A stretch of 64,000 bases of DNA, from contig NZ_JAHXDI010000001.1 in assembly GCF_023091865.1 (NCBI RefSeq), positions 372,001 through 436,000 on the forward strand, written 5' to 3'. The DNA comes from Chromohalobacter moromii (GTDB taxonomy: Bacteria; Pseudomonadota; Gammaproteobacteria; Pseudomonadales; Halomonadaceae). This document shows positions 18,955-28,964 of the stretch, in pieces. The number at the start of each line of letters is the position of its first letter. Within the stretch, counting starts at the first letter, position 1. Below the pieces are notes generated by a model. That model saw nothing but the letters and a program-made list of their open reading frames with translations. It did not search any database and was not told where the DNA came from. A program made the translations under genes and the position numbers.

Positions 18955-19956
18955 TCATTGACTTGGGGTTTTGTCGTTTGGGCCTGCCTTCTCCATGCGC
19001 GGATGCTCCTGTCGCGCTGCTTCCTCAGGATCTGCCTCGCCCGAGACCGTGTCGCCCTGATGTGCCTGGCACCAAGCGAGGGCCTGCGGATAGACGTCTT
19101 TCACGGCATCGGGGTGCGTCAGCATGTCCAGATGACCGTAATCTCGCCCCTGACCGTTCTCGCGTCCCAGTACACGTACTGCATGCCGATGCGGGCCACA
19201 TTCCTCAACGAAGCGTGTCACGTCTCGTGGGTGTCCCAGCGCCCGGTCGCGACGCCCGGCCAAATGCAGCGTGGGTGGCAACCCTCCGTGAGCCAGGGCG
19301 GCGGCGTAATCGAAACCATCCTCGGGGTCCCGCCACGCCGTCTCGCGCACCCAGGCGACGCTGTCTGCATGGCTGGCGGCGTATTCGTCGTCACTACCCC
19401 AGCGTAGCGAGCGTGCCGGCAGATAACCGCACATACGTCGTGCCAGCGGCGCGAGCCCTTTCCAGATCAGGTCGATATAGAGCCATTTGCTGGGGTTTTG
19501 GATCCGCACTCGACGCTTGGTGCCGAAATAAACCTGGCTGGCGACACGCTCGCGACTGCTGGGAACGCGTGCAAGGTGCGCGGCGATCAAGACGCCACCC
19601 CAGGAATGCGCCATGATATGGCAGCGCGATTGCCCGCTCAGATTCAGGCAGGTGGCCAGCGCGGTGGCGACTTCATCGATGATGACTTCGCGCTGCGAGA
19701 ACGAGGCGCCACGTGCCGGACGCGGCGAGGCGCTGCCGCGACCGCGTTGATCGATCACCATGACCTCGTGTCCCTGCCGGGCGAGCCAGGGTGCCATTCC
19801 CTTGCCGCTACGGCTGTGAAAGATGCGCCCCGACTCAATGGCACCATGCCAGCACAGGATGGGCAGGCCGTGTATGCGTTCCGGCTGAAAGCGGATGAGA
19901 TTCAGCTCACCGCCAGTGGCGATGGGCATGCGGTGTTGAGAGGTTTGGTAGTCCAT
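18955..19956 (-). CDS. Alpha/beta hydrolase of unknown substrate
   Basis: A 333-residue alpha/beta-hydrolase-fold protein. The oxyanion motif is 'ILCWHGAIESGRIF' (about 33-46), the nucleophile elbow is AHSWGG (about 115-120), an acid candidate lies in 'LAGRRDRALG' and a histidine candidate in 'DYGHLDML' near 283-290. A polar C-terminal tail of about 30 residues (rich in E, A, P) follows the fold. No signal peptide is seen. The second start candidate is the Met at residue 10. It is divergent from fadH, 145 bases apart, so a link with fatty-acid metabolism is possible but not shown. Confidence 0.8.
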   Translation of the reverse strand: MDYQTSQHRMPIATGGELNLIRFQPERIHGLPILCWHGAIESGRIFHSRSGKGMAPWLARQGHEVMVIDQRGRGSASPRPARGASFSQREVIIDEVATALATCLNLSGQSRCHIMAHSWGGVLIAAHLARVPSSRERVASQVYFGTKRRVRIQNPSKWLYIDLIWKGLAPLARRMCGYLPARSLRWGSDDEYAASHADSVAWVRETAWRDPEDGFDYAAALAHGGLPPTLHLAGRRDRALGHPRDVTRFVEECGPHRHAVRVLGRENGQGRDYGHLDMLTHPDAVKDVYPQALAWCQAHQGDTVSGEADPEEAARQEHPRMEKAGPNDKTPSQ

Positions 19957-20101
19957 TCGAGGCTCGCTCGTTTAGCGTGAGAAGGCAGTAATGCCTGCGC
20001 CCTTGGTCGGGATTGTCTCCCGTGACGCCTTCGCTACACTGTTCATACAGTTGTTTGAAAATGTATGGTGGTTTAAAACCGAGTGCAAGCGAGGACGCGC
20101 C

Positions 20102-22114
20102 GTGACTCAGTATCCGCATCTCTTCCGCCCGTTGACCGTGGGGCCCGTGACGCTCGATAACCGCATCCTGATGGGCTCGATGCATACCAACCTCGAGGAA
20201 ACCCCCGATGGCTTCGCGCGTCTGGCGGCGTTTTATGCCGAACGGGCACGAGCGGGCGTTTCGTTGATCGTCACTGGCGGTATCGCACCGAATCCCGAGG
20301 GCGCGGTGTTCGAAGGCGCCGCTAAATTGAGCGAGCCGGAAGAAGTCGAGGCGCACCGGCAGGTGACTCAGGCGGTACATGCTGAGGGCGGCCATATCTG
20401 CATGCAGATTCTGCACGCCGGGCGTTATGCCTATTCACCCGCCCTGGTGGCGCCCTCGGCGCTCAAGGCACCGATCAACCCTTACACGCCCCGGGCGTTG
20501 AACGGCGACGAGGTGACGGAGCAGGTCGAGGCCTATGTCCATTGCGCCAAACTGGCGCGCGATGCGGGTTACGACGGCGTCGAGATCATGGGATCAGAAG
20601 GCTATCTGATCAATCAGTTCCTGTGTCGGCGTACCAATCACCGCGACGACGAGTGGGGCGGGGAATTCGAGAGCCGCATGCGCTTCGCGGTAGAGATCGT
20701 GCAGCGAATTCGTCGGGCACTGGGCGATGACTTCCTGATCATCTTTCGCCTGTCGATGATCGACTTGGTCGAGGAGGGTAGTAGCCATGAGGAGGTCGTG
20801 GCCTTGGGGCGCGCGATCGAGACGGCGGGCGCCGACCTGATCAACACCGGGATCGGCTGGCACGAGGCGCGAGTACCGACCATCGTCACCAGCGTGCCGC
20901 GGGCGGCGTTCACGGAGGTGACGCGGCGCCTGCGTGAGGTGCTTACAGTCCCGCTGATTGCCACCAACCGCATCAACATGCCCGAGGTGGCCGAGCGTGT
21001 GCTGGCCGAAGGGCACGCCGACATGGTCTCGATGGCGCGTCCCTTTCTCGCCGATCCCGAGTGGGTGGCCAAGGCGCGCGAGGGGCGCGAGGCGTTCATC
21101 AATACCTGCATTGCCTGCAACCAGGCCTGTTTGGACCACACCTTCCAAGGCAAGTTGACCTCATGCCTGGTCAATCCGCGTGCTTGTCACGAGACCGAAT
21201 TGACGCTTGCGGCCGTGGCAACGCCGCGTGACATTGCAGTGGTCGGCGCCGGACCGGCGGGTCTGGCGACCGCCGTGTCGGCGGCGCAGCGCGGCCATCG
21301 TGTCACGCTCTTCGAGCGCGAGGCCGAAATCGGCGGCCAGTTTCGCTACGCGCAGCGCATCCCCGGCAAGGAAGAGTTCCGCGAGACGCTGCGCTATTAC
21401 CGCAGTATGCTCGAGGCGCTGGACGTTAGGGTGTACCTGAACACACTGGCTGAGGTGGAACGCTTGCGGGACTTCGATGTCGTGGTGCTGGCATCGGGGG
21501 TCGCGCCGCGGGCGTTGTCGTTGCCCGGTAGCGAGGACCCGCGCGTGATGGACTATCCCACGGCGATCATGCACCCCGAGCGTGTCGGCACGCGCGTGGC
21601 GATCATAGGCGCCGGTGGGATCGGCTTCGATGTCGCGGAACTCTTGACCCATGCCGAGCATCCTGCGTTGGATCGCGATGCGTGGTGTGCCGAGTGGGGC
21701 GTCGACTTATCGTTGGTGGCGCGAGGCGGTCTCGTTACACCGCAAGCGCCGCGTGTGCCCCGCGAGGTAACGCTGCTCCAGCGCAAGACCAGCAAGCCTG
21801 GCAAAGGGCTGGGCACGACCACCGGCTGGGTACATCGCGCCGCGCTGCGCCAGCGTGGGGTGCGCATGTTGAATGGCTGCGAGTATCGTGGCCTCGACGC
21901 GGCCGGGCTGCATATCGTGCGCGAGGGCGTCGAGACGTGTCTCGAGGTGGAGACGGTCGTGGTGTGTGCAGGCCAGATATCGGTGACGGAACTCGAGGCG
22001 CCGCTGTCGGTGGCCGGCTGCGAGGTGCATGTCATCGGCGGGGCACAGGAGGCGTCGGAGCTCGATGCCAAGCGGGCCATCGATCAGGGAACTCGCCTGG
22101 CGGCGCGCCTATAA
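20102..22114 (+). CDS. fadH: NADPH-dependent 2,4-dienoyl-CoA reductase
   Basis: Reduces 2,4-dienoyl-CoA during beta-oxidation of unsaturated fatty acids. 670 residues, matching E. coli FadH (672). Order: FMN-binding TIM barrel of the old-yellow-enzyme type (about 1-330, with 'GYDGVEIMGSEGYLINQFL'), the cysteine cluster for one [4Fe-4S] centre (CIACNQACLDH ... SCLVNPRAC, about 338-360), then two nucleotide-binding folds for FAD (VVGAGPAGLATA) and NADPH (AIIGAGGIGFD). The start is a GTG preceded by GAGGA; the frame is open upstream to 19991 but that extension does not match the family N-terminus (MTQYPHLFRPLTVGPVTL). Two hairpins follow in the gap to the next gene. Confidence 0.95.
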   Translation: MTQYPHLFRPLTVGPVTLDNRILMGSMHTNLEETPDGFARLAAFYAERARAGVSLIVTGGIAPNPEGAVFEGAAKLSEPEEVEAHRQVTQAVHAEGGHICMQILHAGRYAYSPALVAPSALKAPINPYTPRALNGDEVTEQVEAYVHCAKLARDAGYDGVEIMGSEGYLINQFLCRRTNHRDDEWGGEFESRMRFAVEIVQRIRRALGDDFLIIFRLSMIDLVEEGSSHEEVVALGRAIETAGADLINTGIGWHEARVPTIVTSVPRAAFTEVTRRLREVLTVPLIATNRINMPEVAERVLAEGHADMVSMARPFLADPEWVAKAREGREAFINTCIACNQACLDHTFQGKLTSCLVNPRACHETELTLAAVATPRDIAVVGAGPAGLATAVSAAQRGHRVTLFEREAEIGGQFRYAQRIPGKEEFRETLRYYRSMLEALDVRVYLNTLAEVERLRDFDVVVLASGVAPRALSLPGSEDPRVMDYPTAIMHPERVGTRVAIIGAGGIGFDVAELLTHAEHPALDRDAWCAEWGVDLSLVARGGLVTPQAPRVPREVTLLQRKTSKPGKGLGTTTGWVHRAALRQRGVRMLNGCEYRGLDAAGLHIVREGVETCLEVETVVVCAGQISVTELEAPLSVAGCEVHVIGGAQEASELDAKRAIDQGTRLAARL

Positions 22115-22116
22115 GA

Positions 22117-22188
22117 GGGTGTTTACAAAAGGACTGCGCTCGCCCGTTTTGTAACTCCCCTTCTAAGAAAAGTGCTTTTATAAGAAGG
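22117..22188. repeat. Pair of adjoining inverted repeats after fadH
   Basis: First, GGG-TGT-TTACAAAA at 22117-22130 faces TTTTGTAA-CT-CCCC at 22147-22160 (eight perfect base pairs plus outer G-C pairs, 16-base loop). Second, CCTTCT...AAAAG at 22159-22172 faces CTTTT...AGAAGG at 22175-22188 with a two-base loop. They overlap by two bases and lie 3-74 bases after the fadH stop. They could act as a terminator, as RNA-stabilising structures, or be a member of a small repeat family; other copies were not found in this window. Confidence 0.5.
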
Positions 22189-22339
22189 CGCATGCTGGCG
22201 GGCTTCCGATGAGAGGCGGCGATGAGTAGACTGGCTTGAGACGCAATTTTTTGCAGGATAACGGCAGGCGTTGGCACCCGGCGCTTGGCGTTGCGTTTCA
22301 AGCGTCTTTACTTCTCGCCACCTATGAGGACAACAAGGC

Positions 22340-23389
22340 ATGGAATCCGACTGTACGCCGCGCTTTCTGGCCAGCGACAATACCTCCGGCATCTGTCCCG
22401 AGGCGCTCGACTATCTGTTGCGCGCCAACGCTAGCGATGATCTCGCCTATGGCAATGATGCCTGGACCCAGAAAGCCGCTGACCGCTTTCGTCGTTTCTT
22501 CGACTATGACTGCGACGTGTTTTTCGTCTTCAACGGCACCGCCGCCAATTCGCTGACGCTTGCCTCGATGGGGCAGAGCTATCACAGCGTCATCTGTCAT
22601 GAACTGGCACATATCGAAACTGACGAGTGTGGCGGGCCGGAGTTCTTTTCCAACGGTGCCAAACTGCTGACCTGCTCCGGCGCGGATGGCAAGTTGACAC
22701 CCGAGGGGATCGAGTCGCTGGTGACGCGGCGCAGCGATATCCACTACCCCAAGCCGCGCACGATCTCGCTGACTCAGGCCACCGAGGTGGGCACCGTGTA
22801 TACCCGCGATGAGCTGATGGCGATTCGTGCCATGGCGGATAAACATGGTCTGCACGTGCATATGGACGGGGCGCGCTTCGCCAATGCCTGCGCGTCGCTC
22901 GAGGCTACGCCGGCGGAGCTCACTTGGCAGGCCGGCGTCGATGCGTTGTGCTTCTCAGGGACCAAGAATGGCTTGCCGATGGGCGAGGCGGTGGTATTTT
23001 TCAATCACGCCCTGGCGGAAGATTTCGGTTACCGCTGCAAGCAAGCGGGGCAACTGTCCTCCAAGATGCGCTTCATCACTGCACCTTGGCTGGGGCTGCT
23101 GGAAAGCGGCGCCTGGCTGCGTAACGCCGAGCATGCCAATGGCATGGCACGTTATCTCGCGGCGGGCTTCGCTGCTTTGCCGGGAGCTGAGTTGATGTTT
23201 CCCGCCCAGGCCAACAGTGTCTTCGTGACGCTACCCGTCGCGGTCCTCGAAACACTGCGCCAGCGTGGTTGGACGTTTTACACCTTCATCGGCGCTGGCG
23301 GCGCGCGTTTCGTCTGTGCCTGGAATACCACTCAAGCTTTGCTCGATCGGCTGCTCGACGATGCGCGCGACGCCTTGTCGGCCGCCTAA
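22340..23389 (+). CDS. ltaE: Low-specificity L-threonine aldolase
   Basis: A PLP enzyme of fold type I cleaving L-threonine or L-allo-threonine to glycine and acetaldehyde. 349 residues, close to the Pseudomonas-type enzymes (about 345). Visible features: substrate and PLP region 'AYGNDAWTQKA', 'FVFNGTAANSL', the aspartate of 'VHMDGARFANA' and the PLP lysine K209 in 'FSGTKNGLPMGEA'. The ribosome binding site is weak (GAGGACAAC). It stands alone, with a terminator 13 bases after the stop. No glycine riboswitch is seen upstream. Confidence 0.93.
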   Translation: MESDCTPRFLASDNTSGICPEALDYLLRANASDDLAYGNDAWTQKAADRFRRFFDYDCDVFFVFNGTAANSLTLASMGQSYHSVICHELAHIETDECGGPEFFSNGAKLLTCSGADGKLTPEGIESLVTRRSDIHYPKPRTISLTQATEVGTVYTRDELMAIRAMADKHGLHVHMDGARFANACASLEATPAELTWQAGVDALCFSGTKNGLPMGEAVVFFNHALAEDFGYRCKQAGQLSSKMRFITAPWLGLLESGAWLRNAEHANGMARYLAAGFAALPGAELMFPAQANSVFVTLPVAVLETLRQRGWTFYTFIGAGGARFVCAWNTTQALLDRLLDDARDALSAA

Positions 23390-23401
23390 TCGACACGCCA
23401 G

Positions 23402-23430
23402 GGCGAGGGCATTGATGTGCTCTCGCCTTT
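23402..23430 (+). terminator. Terminator of ltaE
   Basis: GGCGAGGGCA pairs with TGCTCTCGCC (one G-U pair) around a six-base loop and is followed by TTT, 13 bases after the stop codon. Confidence 0.75.
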
Positions 23431-23611
23431 CCCGCCTTTTTCGGATTTCAACGAACCAATGGCCGTTTGTGGGCTCTCATGTCCAGGGCCGTGCCGCTTC
23501 GTTGAAAGGAAATGCGTTTCGTACCGCCCCTTTCTTCTTCATCCGTCTACGCTGATACATAGATAGCCCAGAATCCGATGAGCGACCCCGGGTCGTGAAA
23601 GGAGGCGTTTA

Positions 23612-25534
23612 ATGAGTATCTTCGATCATGTTCAGAACCGTTACGAGCGTGTTCAGCAAGAGGAGATGAGTCTTCAGGAGTATCTGGAACTTTGTCGCCG
23701 CGAGCCCAGTGTCTATGCGAGCGCGCCGGAGCGCATGCTAGAGGCGATCGGCGAGCCGGAGGTCATCGATACCGCCAAGGATGCGCGGCTGTCACGTATC
23801 TTCAGTAACAAGGTCATCCGCCGCTATCCGGCGTTTTCCGAATTTTACGGCATGGAAGAGGCCATCGAGCAGATCGTGGCGTATTTCCGGCATGCCGCTC
23901 AGGGGCTGGAAGAGAAGAAACAGATTCTATATCTGCTGGGGCCAGTAGGCGGCGGCAAGTCCTCGCTGGCCGAAAGGCTCAAGTTGTTGATGGAGCATGT
24001 GCCGTTCTATGCCATCAAGGGCTCGCCGGTCTTCGAGTCGCCGCTGGGGCTCTTCTCGCCGGAGGAGGACGGCGAGTTGCTGGAGAAGGAATATGGCATC
24101 GCACGGCGCCACTTGCGGGCGGTGATGTCGCCATGGGCCGCCAAGCGCTTGCAGGAATACGGCGGTGATATCGCTCAGTTTCGTGTCGTGCGGCTCTATC
24201 CGTCACGTCTCAACCAGATTGCCGTCTCCAAGACCGAGCCTGGCGACGAGAATAACCAGGATATTTCGTCGCTGGTGGGCAAGGTCGACATTCGCCAACT
24301 CGAGCTCTATTCCCAAGACGACCCGGATGCCTATAGCTTCTCCGGTGGCTTGTGCAAGGCCAACCAGGGGCTGATGGAATTCGTCGAAATGTTCAAGGCG
24401 CCGATCAAAGTCTTGCATCCGTTGCTGACGGCGACGCAGGAGGGTAACTACAACCCCACCGAGGGGATGGGGGCGATTCCTTTCGATGGCGTTGTCCTGG
24501 CGCATTCCAACGAAAGCGAATGGCAGACGTTCCGCAACAACCGCAACAATGAGGCCTTCCTGGATCGTGTCTACATCGTCAAGGTGCCGTACTGCTTGCG
24601 CGTTTCCGAAGAGATCAACATCTACAAGAAGCTGCTCGAACATTCGTCGCTGAACGCCGCGCCCTGTGCGCCGGACACGCTGCGCATGCTGGCGCAGTTC
24701 TCGGTACTTTCGCGTCTCAAGGAGCCTGAGAATTCGAGTATCTATTCCAAGATGCGGGTCTATGATGGCGCGAACTTGAAGGACACCGATCCCAAGGCTA
24801 AGTCGCTACAGGAGTATCGCGATGCGGCCGGTGTCGACGAGGGTATGGAAGGTCTGTCGACGCGTTTCGCCTTCAAGATTCTCTCCAAGGTCTTCAATTT
24901 CGATACCCACGAAGTCGCTGCCAATCCAGTTCATTTGTTGTATGTGCTGGAGCAGCGTCTTGAACAAGAGCAACTGCCCAAGGAAACCTTCGAGCGCTAT
25001 CTGCGTTTCATCAAAGAGTATCTGGCGCCGCGTTACGTCGACTTCATTGGTAAGGAGATCCAGACCGCGTATCTCGAGTCGTACAGCGAGTATGGGCAAA
25101 ACATCTTCGATCGTTATGTGACCTATGCCGATTTCTGGATTCAGGACCAGGAATATCGTGACCCCGAGACTGGCGAGCTGTTCGACCGTCAAGCGCTCAA
25201 CGAAGATCTGGAGAAGATCGAGAAACCGGCCGGCATCTCCAATCCCAAGGATTTTCGCCATGAGGTAGTCAACTTCGTATTGCGCGCGCGTGCCCAGAAC
25301 AATGGCATGAACCCCAGTTGGCAATCCTACGAGAAGCTTAAAGGCGTGATCGAGAAGAAAATGTTCGCCAACACCGAGGAGTTGTTGCCGGTCATCTCTT
25401 TCAACGCCAAGGCGTCTAACTCGGATCAGAAGAAACATGAGGACTTCGTGGCGCGCATGGTCGACAGGGGATATACCGAGAAGCAGGTACGCTTGCTGTC
25501 GGAGTGGTATTTGCGGGTTCGCAAGTCGCATTAG
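23612..25534 (+). CDS. prkA: PrkA-family serine protein kinase (YeaG)
   Basis: A 640-residue AAA-like protein kinase. The P-loop GPVGGGKSS has its lysine at K116; the N-terminal AAA domain (about 20-380) is followed by the PrkA C-terminal domain (about 390-630). In E. coli YeaG is a stress-induced kinase linked to sigma-S, nitrogen starvation and metabolic adaptation; in Bacillus PrkA affects sporulation signalling. AAAGGAGG precedes the ATG at a good distance. It is the first gene of the run prkA, yeaH-like, ycgB/spoVR-like, all on the same strand with gaps of 77 and 22 bases. Confidence 0.95.
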   Translation: MSIFDHVQNRYERVQQEEMSLQEYLELCRREPSVYASAPERMLEAIGEPEVIDTAKDARLSRIFSNKVIRRYPAFSEFYGMEEAIEQIVAYFRHAAQGLEEKKQILYLLGPVGGGKSSLAERLKLLMEHVPFYAIKGSPVFESPLGLFSPEEDGELLEKEYGIARRHLRAVMSPWAAKRLQEYGGDIAQFRVVRLYPSRLNQIAVSKTEPGDENNQDISSLVGKVDIRQLELYSQDDPDAYSFSGGLCKANQGLMEFVEMFKAPIKVLHPLLTATQEGNYNPTEGMGAIPFDGVVLAHSNESEWQTFRNNRNNEAFLDRVYIVKVPYCLRVSEEINIYKKLLEHSSLNAAPCAPDTLRMLAQFSVLSRLKEPENSSIYSKMRVYDGANLKDTDPKAKSLQEYRDAAGVDEGMEGLSTRFAFKILSKVFNFDTHEVAANPVHLLYVLEQRLEQEQLPKETFERYLRFIKEYLAPRYVDFIGKEIQTAYLESYSEYGQNIFDRYVTYADFWIQDQEYRDPETGELFDRQALNEDLEKIEKPAGISNPKDFRHEVVNFVLRARAQNNGMNPSWQSYEKLKGVIEKKMFANTEELLPVISFNAKASNSDQKKHEDFVARMVDRGYTEKQVRLLSEWYLRVRKSH

Positions 25535-25611
25535 TCGCCCGGAGGTGTCGGGCATTCACTGGCGGCGGCGCGGGCTTGCCATCGCCGGCGACTGAACGAG
25601 AGGAGGTCTCG

Positions 25612-26892
25612 ATGACCTACTTCATTGATCGACGCGCCAATGCCAAGCACAAAAGTGCCGTGAACCGGCAGCGTTTCCTGCAGCGCTATCGCAGTCATAT
25701 CAAGCGCTCGGTGGAGGAGGCGGTCAACCGGCGCTCGATCACCGACATGGAGCGTGGCGAGAAGGTTTCGATTCCCTCCAAAGACATTTCCGAGCCAGTG
25801 TTTCAGCACGGCCCCGGTGGCTCACGCACCATCGTCAGTCCCGGCAACAAGGAGTTCGTCGAAGGGGATCGGCTGCGGCGTCCGGGCGGTGCTGGGGAGG
25901 GCGGCGCGGGGGAAGGCAGCGCGTCCAATCAAGGCGAGGGCATGGACGAATTCGCGTTTTCCCTGAGCCGCGAGGAATTTCTGGATTTCGTCTTCGACGG
26001 TCTGGCGCTTCCGCATCTCGAGCGCAAGCAACTGCGAGACCTCGACGAGGTGCGGCCGGTACGGGCCGGGGTGACCCGCGATGGCGTGCCGTCGCGGATC
26101 AATATCGTGCGCTCGATGCGCGAGGCGCAGGCCCGGCGTATTGGCATGCGGGCGCCCATCAAGCGTGCCCTGCGTGAAGCCGAGGAAGCGCTTCAAGAAG
26201 AGGAGCGCAAGGACCCGGTACTACGCAATCCGACGCGTATTCACGAGCTCAAAGCCGAAATCGAGCGTCTTGAAAAGCGTCTGGAGGCGGTGCCGTTCAT
26301 CGATACCTACGACTTGCGCTACAACAACCTCGTCGACCAGCCACAGCCCTCCAACAAGGCGGTGATGTTCTGTGTCATGGATGTCTCCGGCTCCATGACA
26401 CAAGGCCACAAGGATATCGCCAAGCGTTTCTTTTTGCTGCTGTATCTCTTTCTGGAGCGCAACTACGAGAAGGTCGAGCTGGTGTTCATTCGTCATCACA
26501 CCGCGGCCAAGGAAGTCGACGAGGAGGAGTTCTTCTATTCCCGGGAAACCGGGGGGACCATCGTCTCCAGTGCGTTGACCCTCGTCGATGAGATCATCAC
26601 CAAGCGTTATTCGCCCGCGCAGTGGAATCTCTACGTCGCTCAAGCCTCCGACGGCGACAACTGGGACGATGACTCGACGACCTGCCGAGATCTGCTCATG
26701 TCGTCGTTGATGGCCAAGCTGCAGTACTACACCTATGTGGAAATCACGCCACATTCGCATCAGGCGCTGTGGGAGGAATATGAGCGCGTGCAGGCACGCC
26801 ACCCTGAGCGCTTCGCGATGCAGCAGATCGTCGAGCCAGGCGACATCTATCCGGTCTTTCGCAAGCTGTTTCGTAAGCGTATAGCGCAATGA
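25612..26892 (+). CDS. yeaH: YeaH/YhbH family protein (DUF444) with VWA domain
   Basis: 426 residues. The DUF444 family is the constant partner of PrkA kinases. The N-terminal part is basic and helical ('[20 protein letters not shown]'), followed by a Gly/Glu-rich linker (about 85-110), and the C-terminal half is a von Willebrand A domain with the metal-site motif D257-x-S259-x-S261 (MDVSGSM). The ATG at 25612 follows AGGAGGT at six bases; the frame is open upstream but without a site. The molecular function is not known; it may be a partner or substrate of PrkA. The SpoVR gene follows after 22 bases. Confidence 0.94.
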   Translation: MTYFIDRRANAKHKSAVNRQRFLQRYRSHIKRSVEEAVNRRSITDMERGEKVSIPSKDISEPVFQHGPGGSRTIVSPGNKEFVEGDRLRRPGGAGEGGAGEGSASNQGEGMDEFAFSLSREEFLDFVFDGLALPHLERKQLRDLDEVRPVRAGVTRDGVPSRINIVRSMREAQARRIGMRAPIKRALREAEEALQEEERKDPVLRNPTRIHELKAEIERLEKRLEAVPFIDTYDLRYNNLVDQPQPSNKAVMFCVMDVSGSMTQGHKDIAKRFFLLLYLFLERNYEKVELVFIRHHTAAKEVDEEEFFYSRETGGTIVSSALTLVDEIITKRYSPAQWNLYVAQASDGDNWDDDSTTCRDLLMSSLMAKLQYYTYVEITPHSHQALWEEYERVQARHPERFAMQQIVEPGDIYPVFRKLFRKRIAQ

Positions 26893-26914
26893 GGCACCGT
26901 GCCGAGGAGATGAC

Positions 26915-28474
26915 ATGAGTACTGTATCGACCCCCATCGCCACCGGTTCGGATTGGAATTTCGAGATTCTGACGGCCTATGAACGTGAGATTGCGCGGTT
27001 TGCCAAGGAATACCGCCTGGATACTTATCCCAATCAGATCGAGATCATTACCTCCGAACAGATGATGGATGCCTACGCCAGCGTGGGCATGCCGGTGGGC
27101 TATCATCACTGGTCTTTCGGCAAACAGTTCTTGTCCGTCGAGCAGGCTTATCGGCGCGGTCAGATGGGGCTGGCCTACGAACTGGTCATCAACTCCGATC
27201 CCTGTATCGCCTATCTCATGGAAGAGAACACCTTGATGATGCAGATCCTGGTCATGGCGCATGCCTGCTATGGCCACAACTCGTTCTTCAAGGGCAATTA
27301 TTTATTTCGCGCCTGGACCGATGCCTCGGCGATCGTCGATTACCTTGTGTTTGCACGTAAGTACATCGCCGAATGCGAACAGCGTCACGGCGTCACGGCG
27401 GTGGAACAGCTCCTGGATGCCTGTCATGCCCTGCAGAACTACGGGGTCGATCGTTACAAGCGCCCCTCGCCGATCTCCTCGGAGGAAGAGGCGCGCCGCC
27501 AGCAGGAACGTGAAGCCTATCTCCAGGCGCAGGTGAACGCCCTGTGGCGCACGATTCCGGGGAAAGCGCCACGCGATGAGTCGCAGGCGTTCGTGGAAGA
27601 TGGCGACGATCCGCTGGGACTCCATCAATACGGGCATTATCCCCCCGAGCCGCAGGAAAACCTGTTGTATTTTCTGGAAAAGAACGCGCCGCTTCTCGAA
27701 TCGTGGCAGCGGGAAATAGTACGCATTGTGCGTAAGCTGGCGCAGTATTTTTATCCACAACGCCAGACCCAGGTGATGAACGAGGGGTGGGCGACGTTCT
27801 GGCACTATACGTTGATGAACCGGCTCTACGATGAGGGGCTGATCGACGAGGGTACGATCCTCGAGTTTCTGCATTCGCATACCGCCGTCGTGCAGCAGCC
27901 GGGGTTCGATAGTCCGCATTTCAACGGTATCAACCCCTATGCCCTGGGGTTTGCGATGTTTTCAGACATCCGACGGATCTGCGAGGCACCCGACGAAGAG
28001 GACCGCGAGTGGTTCCCGGAGATCGCCGGCAGCGACTGGCTGGAGACGGTGCATTTCGCGATGCGCAACTTCAAGGACGAGTCGTTCATTCAGCAGTTCC
28101 TGTCCCCCAAGGTGATTCGCGATCTCAAGCTATTCAGCCTCGACGACGACGATCGCGATGAGATGCTCACCATCAGTGCCATTCACGATGAGCGTGGCTA
28201 TCAGCGCGTGCGCGAGGCGCTTTCCACGCAATATGCCTTGTCGCTGCGTGAGCCCAATATTCAGGTCTGGGAGGCCGATATTCGTGGCGATCGTTCGCTG
28301 ACCTTGCGTCACGTCCAGGATGCACGCCGGCCATTGGGCAAGACTCTGTATCCGGTCTTGCGCCACCTGCATCAACTGTGGGGGTTTGCGGTCAAGCTGG
28401 AATCGGTTGAGGACGACGAGGTCGTGCGCCGCTATCAGTGGCCGCTCCCCGGTGACGCGCGAGACAGTGGCTGA
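26915..28474 (+). CDS. ycgB: SpoVR family protein (YcgB)
   Basis: 519 residues, the usual length of YcgB/SpoVR proteins. Characteristic blocks are 'MPVGYHHWSFGKQF', 'MAHACYGHNSFFKGNYLF', 'LMEENTLMMQILVMAH' and 'NEGWATFWHY', rich in conserved His, Glu and Asn residues. SpoVR is named from a Bacillus spore-cortex gene, but in Gram-negative bacteria it accompanies prkA and yeaH and the three are induced together in stationary phase. GAGGAG precedes the ATG. It ends the three-gene unit; no strong terminator is seen in the 142 bases to the next gene. Confidence 0.94.
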   Translation: MSTVSTPIATGSDWNFEILTAYEREIARFAKEYRLDTYPNQIEIITSEQMMDAYASVGMPVGYHHWSFGKQFLSVEQAYRRGQMGLAYELVINSDPCIAYLMEENTLMMQILVMAHACYGHNSFFKGNYLFRAWTDASAIVDYLVFARKYIAECEQRHGVTAVEQLLDACHALQNYGVDRYKRPSPISSEEEARRQQEREAYLQAQVNALWRTIPGKAPRDESQAFVEDGDDPLGLHQYGHYPPEPQENLLYFLEKNAPLLESWQREIVRIVRKLAQYFYPQRQTQVMNEGWATFWHYTLMNRLYDEGLIDEGTILEFLHSHTAVVQQPGFDSPHFNGINPYALGFAMFSDIRRICEAPDEEDREWFPEIAGSDWLETVHFAMRNFKDESFIQQFLSPKVIRDLKLFSLDDDDRDEMLTISAIHDERGYQRVREALSTQYALSLREPNIQVWEADIRGDRSLTLRHVQDARRPLGKTLYPVLRHLHQLWGFAVKLESVEDDEVVRRYQWPLPGDARDSG

Positions 28475-28616
28475 AACGCGTCGCTAGCCGCGGCGCGCAG
28501 GGCTGATATACTGGCGCTCGCGCCGTCGGCGAAGTGTCGTGCCGGTGCGTCTTTGAGCGTGCCGGCCGTAGGCTGGCGCGACGCCCCGAGTGCAGTAGGC
28601 AGTGTAGGAGAGTGTC

Positions 28617-28892
28617 ATGCAAAGCGCGGTGATTTTGATCGACGTGGAAAAGGGCCAGATCAATGCGGTTGCCCAACGGTTGGCCGAGCTGGAGGGTATC
28701 AGCGAGGTGTTTTCCACTTGTGGCCGTTATGACCTGGTGGCCATCGCCCGCACGCGCGACTTCGAGTCGCTGGCGCAGCTCGTGACCGAGCGCCTGATGG
28801 AGGTCAAGGGCATTCGTGAAACGGAGACACTCAACGCCATGCAGGTGCATTCGCGTCACGATCTCGAAACCATGTTCTCGTTGGGTTGGTAG
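28617..28892 (+). CDS. Stand-alone Lrp/AsnC effector-binding domain
   Basis: A 91-residue protein that is only the RAM (alpha-beta) ligand-binding and oligomerisation domain of Lrp/AsnC regulators; the DNA-binding helix-turn-helix is absent. Typical sequence: 'LIDVEKGQINAVAQRLAEL', 'GISEVFSTCGRYDLVAIART', and the ending 'VHSRHDLETMFSLGW'. Such proteins form dimers and higher oligomers and may bind amino acids or modulate full-length Lrp proteins. TAGGAGAG precedes the ATG. It has its own upstream gap of 142 bases and is followed by the endonuclease gene after 72 bases. Confidence 0.9.
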   Translation: MQSAVILIDVEKGQINAVAQRLAELEGISEVFSTCGRYDLVAIARTRDFESLAQLVTERLMEVKGIRETETLNAMQVHSRHDLETMFSLGW

Positions 28893-28964
28893 CGGCGTCC
28901 TCGTCGTCTAGGGTAATCGCTCACTTCACGTTTCGTTTTTGCAGGACAAGGATACGTCGCCGGC

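Noticed and set aside
22115-22339. Glycine riboswitch before the threonine aldolase gene
   Set aside because: The conserved tandem aptamer core is not present; only the two hairpins described are seen.
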